45,399 nucleotides of DNA from a virus: IMG/VR virus record IMGVR_UViG_3300038553_000011, positions 1-45,399 of that record. One strand, given 5' to 3'. Under the pieces are notes generated by a model. That model saw only the letters and a list, made by a program, of their open reading frames with translations, was not told the DNA's origin and did no database searches. The translations under genes and the position numbers were made by a program. Below, in pieces: positions 22,426 to 29,990 of this stretch. Position 1 is the first letter of the stretch, and each line of letters starts with the position of its first letter.

Positions 22426-23142
22426 ATGACGATCCTGACCAGCACGCAAGCCGTTCCCTTCAAGGCGCCGTGGCGCGAGAACGACCCGGAGGCGGTGACC
22501 TTCTATCTCCGCGCCGGCACAGTGATCGAGCGAGGGCTCATGGAGGCGGAGATTGCCGGCGATCACCGGGCCGGACTGGTGCACGGCTACGAGCTGCGCG
22601 CCGCGGTGACCTCCGGCATTCAGACCCTGCTCGACGGTGACCCCGATCATGATCGCGTCCTCGAGCTTTTCGAGCAGGAGCTTGAGCACGAGGTTGCGAA
22701 GGTGGCGGCAGCGGCGAAGGAGGAGCCCGAGCCGTCCGACCCGCTCACACCGGAGGATCGGCGCCTGCTGGGCGAGGTGCGCAACGTGCTGGCCGAACAT
22801 TGGCCCGAGTATCGCGCTCTGATTGCCCAGATGGAGCGCCGCCGCGCCGTCGCGCCGATCGTCGCCCTCAAGCGGTTCTGCACCAACATCGTCGGCGCCA
22901 AGGTCAAGTTCACCAAGGGGGTCGACGGGCTCGTTTCGGACAAGACGCTGGCTGCGCTCGATCCGCAGGAAATGACGGTCGCCGGTAGTAGGGCGTTCGG
23001 CCTCCAGTATGGCCCGGGTGAGGAAAAAAACTCCGGGCGGCCGTCGCCGTCAGACGACAGCCCGAAGCCTACCACTTCGGCCGAACCGTCGAAGGAGGCT
23101 GGGAGATCGAGGGGACGCGCTGGCCGGAAAACCCCCGCATAG
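22426..23142 (+). CDS. Tail assembly chaperone G
   Basis: This 238-residue protein lies between tail tube and tape measure, as lambda gpG does. Its front part (PVPFKAP-like start; GTVIERGLMEAEIAGDHRAG) is folded and helical. The part after the slippery site is Pro/Ser/Lys-rich and disordered. The A-run at 23024-23030 allows some ribosomes to shift and make the longer G-T product. Confidence 0.8.
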   Translation: MTILTSTQAVPFKAPWRENDPEAVTFYLRAGTVIERGLMEAEIAGDHRAGLVHGYELRAAVTSGIQTLLDGDPDHDRVLELFEQELEHEVAKVAAAAKEEPEPSDPLTPEDRRLLGEVRNVLAEHWPEYRALIAQMERRRAVAPIVALKRFCTNIVGAKVKFTKGVDGLVSDKTLAALDPQEMTVAGSRAFGLQYGPGEEKNSGRPSPSDDSPKPTTSAEPSKEAGRSRGRAGRKTPA

Positions 23143-23318
23143 TCCTTCCCGCATGGGTCTGGCCGGTGGTGGACTTGTATTTCCTGACCCGTCGCTACGC
23201 CTCACCGATGACGGGGCAGGCCCTCCCTTGCCCCGGCAGTCCCGGAGAGCAGCCGGCGGCGCTTATGGATGCGTTCGCACTGCTGGACGCATCGGAGAAA
23301 GCGGGGGAGGCGGGCTAG
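22426..23318 (+). CDS. Tail assembly chaperone G-T, made by -1 frameshift
   Basis: At codon 201 the frame reads GAA AAA AAC. A -1 slip at A_AAA_AAC continues at 23031 in a frame open for 95 codons to TAG at 23316. The extension (EAYHFGRTVEGGWEIEGTRW, then LPAWVWPVVDLYFLTRRYAS) is clearly protein-like, unlike the frame-0 tail. The product would have 297 residues. In lambda the G-T form carries the domain that binds tail tube subunits while G coats the tape measure. Confidence 0.75.
23025..23031 (+). promoter_or_regulatory. Slippery heptamer A_AAA_AAC
   Basis: The heptamer is in the correct phase with the G frame and stands out as a seven-A run in a very GC-rich gene. No obvious upstream stimulatory Shine-Dalgarno was identified; GC-rich sequence downstream could form a stimulatory structure. 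Confidence 0.75.
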
Positions 23319-23475
23319 TTCTTGGGTTGCGGCTTAGGCTTGGGCGTGGGGGTCGGCGCGTCCTTTCGGATGCGATTGATCTGGCCGTCCCGATTCGATG
23401 GCTTGCTCGAGTTATTATTACCTGTCTTCGTGGTGCTGGTTGGCCGCTTTGGCGCAAGATGGAGTTGTGTTTCCA

Positions 23476-23964
23476 ATGTCGACATCCCCCTATGCTGCCG
23501 CCGATCCAGCCAAGTTGGCGGAAATTCTTCGCCTAGCTGAATCTCGTCTCGCGGCCCAGCTTACGTTGGGTGTCGCCGCTGATCAACGCGCTATGACCAT
23601 GGCGTCCTTTCTGGCGGCCTTAGATGCGGCCGTGATTGCGGTGTGGGCCGTAATCGGCGCCGGACACGCGGTTCCCATCGGCGCTTTGGTGTTCGGTTTT
23701 GGGATTGCAGCGACCATCGCTGCGTTCAGCGCCCAGCCGGTGGCTTGGGACACACCAGGAGCAAAACCTAGCGACTGGACTGACGATATCGTTGATGGAG
23801 ACACATTGCATAACGGTCTCGCGGCCATGGCGGAACACTATGATTCTATGATCAGCCAGAACGATCGCGTGCTCTCATCCAATGGAAACGCGATGCGTCT
23901 TGCGTTTGTATTCATGCTCCTGACCCTCCTTCTCGCAGCCTGTTTGGCTGCGTTGGTGATCTAA
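23476..23964 (+). CDS. Multi-TM membrane protein, tail-operon cargo gene
   Basis: The 162-residue protein has a helical N-terminus (AKLAEILRLAESRLAAQLTL), then two close TM helices (about residues 40-84, including AVIAVWAVIGAGHAVPIGAL). A soluble segment with LHNGLAAMAEHYDSMISQND follows, and a third TM helix ends the protein (about 140-162). This layout resembles the S-2TM/SLATT-like membrane effectors found near bacterial immunity genes, but homology was not tested. Its base composition is more AT-rich than the neighbouring tail genes. It splits the tail chaperone gene from the next tail gene, so it is a likely later insertion. Confidence 0.75.
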   Translation: MSTSPYAAADPAKLAEILRLAESRLAAQLTLGVAADQRAMTMASFLAALDAAVIAVWAVIGAGHAVPIGALVFGFGIAATIAAFSAQPVAWDTPGAKPSDWTDDIVDGDTLHNGLAAMAEHYDSMISQNDRVLSSNGNAMRLAFVFMLLTLLLAACLAALVI

Positions 23965-23965
23965 A

Positions 23966-24637
23966 TTGACGAGCCGGGCTGACTTCTCGCTTGATGAGGG
24001 AAGGCTAGATCGCGCCAGCGACAAGCTGGTGCGGAGCTATCTCACTGCGGGCGCCCGGGCGGTCTCCAACACGACCAAGCGGCTCGAACGCAGGTTCGAG
24101 ACCGCGACGCAACGTGCGGTGCCTGGCCGCCTCTGGCGTGCCTGGGGCTCGTCCAACTTCCCCAAGTCGGGCCCAGCCCGAAACCCGGTGGGAACGGTGT
24201 TCGTCAATGGCGGCGCCCGGACGAACGCGGCCATTCGCTATTTCACCACGCCCGGCAGGGTGCGGGCGAAGGACGGCGGGCCTGTGGCAATCCCGTTGCC
24301 GGCGGCCGGCGCGCGCCGTCGCGATCCAATGATGACCCCGGAACGCTGGGAGGCGATCCACGGCGTAAAGTTGATCCCGATCAAGCGCCGGGGCCGCGCG
24401 ATGATACTGGCTGCCCCGGGCCGCGCCGCCGTAGGCGGGACCTATCGGAAGATCGGCCGCGCCAAGACTGCGGCCGACCAACGCCGCGGGTTCATGCGCG
24501 GCGAGCAGCTGGTGCCCATATTCGTCATCATGCCCGATCTTCCGTTCGCCAACGCCGTTGCGCTCGCGCCCATGATAGCGAGTAGCGAGCGTGAGTTGGC
24601 CGAGGAGTTCCTCGACGCCGCGCGGGCTGTCGCTTGA
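23966..24637 (+). CDS. Tail protein, DUF6441-like
   Basis: This 223-residue basic protein starts with TTG just after the cargo-gene stop. It contains RSYLTAGARAVSNTTKRLER, LWRAWGSSNFPKSGPARNP, IRYFTTPGRVRAKDGGPVAI and a C-terminal FVIMPDL region, a pattern I associate with DUF6441 phage proteins. These sit between tail chaperone and tape measure and may help complete or stabilise the tail. The weak TTG start inside the cargo-gene end suggests the original upstream context was lost. Confidence 0.7.
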   Translation: MTSRADFSLDEGRLDRASDKLVRSYLTAGARAVSNTTKRLERRFETATQRAVPGRLWRAWGSSNFPKSGPARNPVGTVFVNGGARTNAAIRYFTTPGRVRAKDGGPVAIPLPAAGARRRDPMMTPERWEAIHGVKLIPIKRRGRAMILAAPGRAAVGGTYRKIGRAKTAADQRRGFMRGEQLVPIFVIMPDLPFANAVALAPMIASSERELAEEFLDAARAVA

Positions 24638-24743
24638 TCAGCGGGGGCAGCTTGGATAGTGTCTCATCTATCGTCTAGTCCTGCGCCTACGGGGCTGGAC
24701 AACCCTCTTCCTCCGTTGCAGCGTGCCGCCCCCTCACGGGGGA

Positions 24744-25175
24744 ATGCGAATGCGTGCGGCGATCATACTGGCAGCGGCGGGATTGAGTTTGGCGGGATGC
24801 CAGGACTCGCGGCTGGCCAAGGCCGAGGCGGCGGTAAAGGAAAAGCTGAACGATCCGTATTCGGCGATATTCGAAAACGTAGAGATTTGTCCCGCCAGCG
24901 ATTTGTTTCATGGCTCCGTCAATGCCAAGAACCGCCTAGGCGCCTTCACCGGGGAAGCGCCCTTCATCGTCGTCAGCGGGACAGCCTATATAGCGCAACA
25001 GGAAGGCCCACAGCAGCCTTCCGACCTGCTAAATGCAAGGTTCTTCGATGCACTGTCGCGCGAATGTTTTTTCGGTGACGGCGCCCGCGATTTCATAGCC
25101 TTTGCCAAGAGCTATGACGTGTCCAAGGATTCGCTCGATAAGTATTACAAGGGTGTGCGCGCCAAAGCGAAATAG
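24744..25175 (+). CDS. Predicted lipoprotein, second tail-operon cargo gene
   Basis: The 143-residue protein has a signal peptide ending in a lipobox (AAIILAAAGLSLAGC), so it should be an outer- or inner-membrane lipoprotein. The mature part contains KEKLNDPYSAIFENVEICPA and a conserved-looking FAKSYDVSKD. The ATG at 24744 has CGGGGGA upstream; 24750 is an alternative. A possible promoter (TTGGAT, 16 bases, TCTAGT at 24653-24680) lies in the 106-base gap before it. Phage lipoproteins often block adsorption or DNA entry by related phages; that is inference. Confidence 0.75.
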   Translation: MRMRAAIILAAAGLSLAGCQDSRLAKAEAAVKEKLNDPYSAIFENVEICPASDLFHGSVNAKNRLGAFTGEAPFIVVSGTAYIAQQEGPQQPSDLLNARFFDALSRECFFGDGARDFIAFAKSYDVSKDSLDKYYKGVRAKAK

Positions 25176-25209
25176 AGGCCGGCGCAATCATCACTGAGAA
25201 ATCACGCGG

Positions 25210-25236
25210 GCGGTCCATCGGGCCGCTCTTTTCTTT
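25210..25236 (+). terminator. Terminator before the tape measure gene
   Basis: GCGGTCC and GGGCCGC form a 7-bp stem (one G-T pair) with a 3-base loop, followed by TCTTTTCTTTT. It ends the lipoprotein transcript; read-through would be needed for the tape measure unless another promoter acts. Confidence 0.65.
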
Positions 25237-25248
25237 TGGGAGGCGCGA

Positions 25249-28200
25249 ATGGCAACGACCGACATTGTCGCGCGCCTCCATCTGCGCGCCGAACAGTTCA
25301 CGTCCGAGACTGGCGCCGCCTTCGCGCGTCTGAAGTCGAATGCTCGCTCGTCCGCATCGGAGATCCGCACCGAGTTCGGTGGAGCGTTCGCCGACGTGCA
25401 GCGCCTCGCCCAGACTGCCCTGCGCTTGCCGCGCACCGAGGCCGGGGCCCTTAATCTGGCGCCCCAGATCGCCCAGCTGACGAATCAGGCGAACGCGGCC
25501 GAGCAGGCGTCGCTGGCGCTCCGGGAGCTGTCGATCGCACAGAACGCCGCTGCCGCTTCGGCCCGGGAAGGTGCGCAAGCGTTGCGGCTGGAGGCGGACG
25601 CTTCGGCTGTCGCTGCGCTCAATGAGGAGCAGCACGCGCGGGAAATCCGACAGAAGATCGCCGCGCTCGAGGCCGTTCAGCTCGAACTGAACCAGACCAC
25701 GAGCGCAACCCGGCTCCTGACCGTCGCCGAGAACGAGGCTGCAATCGCTGGCCGACGTGCAGGCGGGGGGTTCGGCATGGCCGGCCAGCAGGTGACGGAC
25801 TTCACGGTTCAGGTTATGAGCGGTCAATCGGCTGCGCTCGCATTCGCTCAGCAGCTGCCTCAGCTCACCTACTCGCTGATTGACGTTGGCGGCACCGCGG
25901 GCCGCATCGGTGCTTTCTTCGCCGGCCCTTGGGGTACGGCGATCACACTCGCGACCGTAGTCCTGACCCCCCTCATCGCGAAGCTGTGGGAGTCGGAGGA
26001 CGCGGGCAAAGGCGCAGCGAGCGGGGTCGACGCCTATGTTGCGGCGCTGGATCGGCTTCGGCAGACCGCAGGCGCGTTCAAATTTGGCTCCCCCGAGTTC
26101 GCCAAGATCGCCACCACCGCAAACGAGGCCGAGGCAAAGGTCGCTCGGCTGCGGCTCGAACTGGCCAAGGCACCAGCCAAGGCATCGTTCGGATTTGAGG
26201 CGCCAGCTGGCGGTAGTGCGATGATCGCCACCGGTTCGCCCGCTCCGGCCATTCGCGACAAGGCGCTGGTGCAGCAGGACCTCAATGCGGCGATTGCTGC
26301 TCGCGATAAAGCCGTCATGGATCGCGACGCTCTGCTGATGCAGAAGACGAATTACGACCTCGCGAACGCACCGAAGCCGGACACACCTCGGAAGCGGCGC
26401 GGCCCGTCGGCCGCGAGCATTGCGACCCGCGAGTACGGCAACGACACCGAAGACAAGATCGCCAGCATGCGCGATCGGTTCCTCGAAATGCCGCCCGCAG
26501 TGCGTCAGGTTCACGACGCTCTGCGCGAGGTGGACGACATGGTCCGCGACCTTAATCGGCGCCAGCCGGACGGCTTCAAGGAGACGATCAGGCAGGCCGA
26601 GGCGCTGAAGCCGCTTATTCGCGACGCGCTCAACAAGCCATACCGGGACTATGTCGACCAGCAGCGGGAGAGCCTTGCGATTGGCCGGCTGACCCTTGAG
26701 GGGCGCGACGCCGAGGCGGAGGCGATGCAGGGGATGTTCCGGCTTCAGGAGCAAATGGGACCGCTCACCGATCAGCAGCTCGAGACGGTCCTCCGTATCG
26801 CCGAGCAGCACGAACGGATCACCGAGGCGCTCGAGGATCAGCGTCGAATCGTCGGCATCTACACGGCCGGCGTGCATGAGCTCCAATCGACGTTCGATGA
26901 GTTTCTCCAGAACCTCGACGGCAACACCGGCTCAGCGCTTAAGGATCTGATCGGCGGCTGGGTCGATGACCTGAAGAACGTTCAGCGCAACCTGCTCTCC
27001 AACGCCATCTTCGGCGGCGTCGATCGCGAAGTCGAAAAGTACGTGCGCTCGATCACCGGCAAGCGCACGCCGGCAGAGATCCTTGAGGAGCAGGCCGAGG
27101 ATGCCGGCAAGGCGCTCAAGGGGTCGGTCGGCGGCGCCAGCACCGCACTGGACGAGTTCGTAAAGGCGGTCCGGGCCGCGTCGGCGCAGATCAGCGCGAC
27201 GGCTGGCTTGGCTGGCGGGTCGCTGTACCCCGTCGCCGACGGCACGGCCATTTTCGACAATGTCGCCCGTTCGCTGGTGACCGAGGCATTCGACAACGTC
27301 GCTAAAACCATCGCGAATGATAATGGCGAGGGCGTCGACGAGGAAATCATCGTGAACGGCATCCGCGACGCGGCGTCCATGGTGCTGAAATCTTCGAGTG
27401 TTTGGGAGGTCGCCGCCGACAAGATCACGAGCAATCTGGAGGGCCTCGTCGGTAAGCTCCCGGGCTTCATCAAAGACGGGTTCAAGGATGGTGTTCCGAC
27501 TTTGATGCAGGGCATCGGCTTCGGACAGCTCGGCGGCTCGGTGTTCTCGTCGATCACCGGGGGCAAGGACAACAAGTTGGCCAGTTCGGTCGGTGGCGTC
27601 CTCGGAAACGTCGCCGGCAAAGCCCTCGGCAGCACGATCTCGACTGCGATCGGCGGAGCTCTTGGGCAAACCCTCGGCAGCGCCGCCGGGCCGATCGGTT
27701 CTATACTGGGCGGTGTGCTCGGGAATGTAGTCGGAGGGCTGCTGACGAAGCCGCAGTACGGTACCGCGATCCTGACCAACGCGACCGACAAGGTCAGCGC
27801 GACGGGCCGAGGCTCGTCCTCGACCAAAGCCGCCTCGGGGCTCGCTGGATCGGTGCAGCAGGGCCTGACCCAACTGGCGGACCAGCTCGGCGCCACGCTC
27901 GGCAATTTCGATACCGTCGTCGGCATGTTCGATGGCAAGTATCGGGTTCGCACGACCGCGGCGGGCTGGGACGGCAAGGGCGCCCTCGACTTCAAGGGCA
28001 ACAGCAAGAACAACCTTCATGACTTCGGCGACGATCAGCAGGCCGCGATCCAGTTCGCGATTGCCGATGCGGTTCGCGACGGTGCGATCCAAGGGCTGAG
28101 CGCAGCCAGCAGCCGCATCCTTCAGATCGGGCAGGATCTCGGCAAGGCGGTCGAGAAGGTCACGATGATCGAATCGATCCCGAAGGATCTAAAGGCGATG

Positions 28201-28833
28201 CTCGACCCCGTCGGCGCCGCCGTCGACGCGCTCAATCTGAAGTGGAAGCGGACGGTGGACGCTCTCAAGGAAGGCGGTGCGTCGGCCGAGCAGATGGCGC
28301 AGGCCCAGCGGCTTTATGACCTTCAGTTGCAGCAGACGCTGAACAGCACGCAAGCAGCAGCGGCCACGCTCAAGGATTTCCGCGACGGGCTGAAGCTCGG
28401 AAGCAACTCGCCCTATTCGCTGCGCGATCAGGAGGCGACCGCCCTTTCGAAGCTCCAGCCGTATCTCGACCAGATCAGCGCCGGGCAGTCGGTCGATCAG
28501 GACAAGTACCGGGCCGCGGCGGAGGCCTTCCTCGCCGTCGAGCGGCAAATGTATGGCTCGACGCAGGCGTATTTCGACGCGCTCGATACCGTCCAGGCGG
28601 CGACGAACCGCGCAATCTCGGCGATCGAGAACGTCGCTCCGATCACCCCGGCCGTCGAGAGCCCCTTTGTGAAGGCGACCGCAGCGAACACGCAGGCAGT
28701 GGCGGAAATGACCGAACAGACGAACGCCCTGCTGGCGCGGATTGCCAGCCGCCTCGACGCATTGGGCGGCGGCAGCGCCGGCTCCGAGTTCGTCGGCACG
28801 GCACGCGGCTTCAACTATGCGGCGAACTTCTGA
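25249..28833 (+). CDS. Tail tape measure protein
   Basis: This 1194-residue protein sets tail length. The N-terminal part (residues 1-200) is coiled-coil with Ala/Gln/Glu-rich heptads. Membrane-like Gly/Ala-rich segments occur near residue 210-245 and 780-845 (GGVLGNVAGKALGSTISTAI). The C-terminal part holds more coiled coil (FRDGLKLGSNSPYSLRDQEA). At about 3 bases per residue of helix it would give a tail of roughly lambda-like length. Its start has GGGAGG seven bases upstream. Confidence 0.92.
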   Translation: MATTDIVARLHLRAEQFTSETGAAFARLKSNARSSASEIRTEFGGAFADVQRLAQTALRLPRTEAGALNLAPQIAQLTNQANAAEQASLALRELSIAQNAAAASAREGAQALRLEADASAVAALNEEQHAREIRQKIAALEAVQLELNQTTSATRLLTVAENEAAIAGRRAGGGFGMAGQQVTDFTVQVMSGQSAALAFAQQLPQLTYSLIDVGGTAGRIGAFFAGPWGTAITLATVVLTPLIAKLWESEDAGKGAASGVDAYVAALDRLRQTAGAFKFGSPEFAKIATTANEAEAKVARLRLELAKAPAKASFGFEAPAGGSAMIATGSPAPAIRDKALVQQDLNAAIAARDKAVMDRDALLMQKTNYDLANAPKPDTPRKRRGPSAASIATREYGNDTEDKIASMRDRFLEMPPAVRQVHDALREVDDMVRDLNRRQPDGFKETIRQAEALKPLIRDALNKPYRDYVDQQRESLAIGRLTLEGRDAEAEAMQGMFRLQEQMGPLTDQQLETVLRIAEQHERITEALEDQRRIVGIYTAGVHELQSTFDEFLQNLDGNTGSALKDLIGGWVDDLKNVQRNLLSNAIFGGVDREVEKYVRSITGKRTPAEILEEQAEDAGKALKGSVGGASTALDEFVKAVRAASAQISATAGLAGGSLYPVADGTAIFDNVARSLVTEAFDNVAKTIANDNGEGVDEEIIVNGIRDAASMVLKSSSVWEVAADKITSNLEGLVGKLPGFIKDGFKDGVPTLMQGIGFGQLGGSVFSSITGGKDNKLASSVGGVLGNVAGKALGSTISTAIGGALGQTLGSAAGPIGSILGGVLGNVVGGLLTKPQYGTAILTNATDKVSATGRGSSSTKAASGLAGSVQQGLTQLADQLGATLGNFDTVVGMFDGKYRVRTTAAGWDGKGALDFKGNSKNNLHDFGDDQQAAIQFAIADAVRDGAIQGLSAASSRILQIGQDLGKAVEKVTMIESIPKDLKAMLDPVGAAVDALNLKWKRTVDALKEGGASAEQMAQAQRLYDLQLQQTLNSTQAAAATLKDFRDGLKLGSNSPYSLRDQEATALSKLQPYLDQISAGQSVDQDKYRAAAEAFLAVERQMYGSTQAYFDALDTVQAATNRAISAIENVAPITPAVESPFVKATAANTQAVAEMTEQTNALLARIASRLDALGGGSAGSEFVGTARGFNYAANF

Positions 28834-29195
28834 TGCCGGCGACACCAACGGACATCGCCGGTGCGTCCCGCGAAGTCGCGGTTGCGGCATGGGAGAGCGC
28901 CACGATGGCGGCCCGGTACCCGTCGGCGCGCGACGCTTCGGTGACGCCGTCGCCGGGGTTCTTCGACCAGTTGAACGACGCGCAATCGGTCATCAATGCC
29001 CGAGGCCTGATTATAGGCGTCGAGCGTCGCCGCTTTGCCGTTGTGGCCGCTGACGTCGTCTGGCCGGCCATCTCGACGGCGATCCCCCAGATTTCGCTGA
29101 TCGACCCGGAACAGTCTGTGACCGACCGCTTCCTTGCCGCCCGGATCGAGCTGAACCTCGACGCCGAAACTACCACCTACGAACTGTTCGGGTGA
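28833..29195 (+). CDS. Minor tail protein
   Basis: This 120-residue protein follows the tape measure with a one-base overlap (TGATG). It contains PSPGFFDQLNDAQSVINARG and a beta-rich C-terminus (FLAARIELNLDAETTTYELF). Position suggests a tail-tip component between tape measure and distal tail protein; no exact family was recognised. Confidence 0.68.
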   Translation: MPATPTDIAGASREVAVAAWESATMAARYPSARDASVTPSPGFFDQLNDAQSVINARGLIIGVERRRFAVVAADVVWPAISTAIPQISLIDPEQSVTDRFLAARIELNLDAETTTYELFG

Positions 29196-29198
29196 CGC

Positions 29199-29990
29199 AT
29201 GGCGAACGCATGGATCATCAAGCCCCTGCCGCTGGCGTTGGTCACCACTCCCAGTGCTGCCGCATATAGTGGCAGCAACATCGGGAATGATTACGCCGGC
29301 CTAGTCTGGCAGTCGAACGGCTCGGCTGGGCAAACCATCCTTGTCGACCTCGGCGCCGACTATCCAATCGATACGATCGCCCTGTTCGGGCTTGTTGGGT
29401 TCACGATCGCCAACCCGACCACCATCCGCGTAGCGACCGCGGCCCAAGGCAACAGCTTCGGGGCGGGCGCATTCACTACGTTCCTTGCAAGCGGTCCGGT
29501 TCTCGCCGGCTCCGAAATGCCCGTTAGCGGTAGGGGTGTTGGGCTATACTCGCTCGCCGCCGCCATCGTCGGCCGCTATGTCCTCCTGACCTATTCCGGG
29601 CTCTCCGGAGCCGTGCAGATTTCGCGCGCGGTAATCGGCCAGCGCATCCAGCTTGAGCGGAATTACGCCTTCGGCGGGTCGTTCGGTGTCCGCGACCTCG
29701 GCTCGCTCGACTTCTCGCGGCGCGGCGTGCTCCTGCGCACCCGGGGCAAGAAGCTGCGCACGCTGGGCTTGACCTTCTCGAACGTGAACAAGGACGAGGT
29801 CGAGGCGTCGACAAAGCCGCTCCTTGAGCAGATCGGAAACACCGAGCCGGTAGCCCTGTTCACAGACCCCGACGCCCACGCGCAGCGGCAGAACCGCGGC
29901 TATTTCGGTCCGCTGGTGGGTGACCTCGCCAACGTTCAGCGCACCGCGCGATCGTGGGAGGTGCGCGTCAACATGGTGAGTCTGTTCTGA
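29199..29990 (+). CDS. Distal tail / tail-tip protein
   Basis: This 263-residue beta-rich protein has a galactose-binding-like pattern in the N-terminal half (VDLGADYPIDTIALFGLVGF). A C-terminal part has RQNRGYFGPLVGDLANVQRT. Such proteins link tube to hub at the tail tip. It sits between the minor tail protein and the fibre/hub gene. Confidence 0.68.
   Translation: MANAWIIKPLPLALVTTPSAAAYSGSNIGNDYAGLVWQSNGSAGQTILVDLGADYPIDTIALFGLVGFTIANPTTIRVATAAQGNSFGAGAFTTFLASGPVLAGSEMPVSGRGVGLYSLAAAIVGRYVLLTYSGLSGAVQISRAVIGQRIQLERNYAFGGSFGVRDLGSLDFSRRGVLLRTRGKKLRTLGLTFSNVNKDEVEASTKPLLEQIGNTEPVALFTDPDAHAQRQNRGYFGPLVGDLANVQRTARSWEVRVNMVSLF

Noticed and set aside
25093-28092. Two long minus-strand frames opposite the tape measure
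   Set aside because: They are mirror frames of a well-supported tape measure gene, with no ribosome-binding site or domain.
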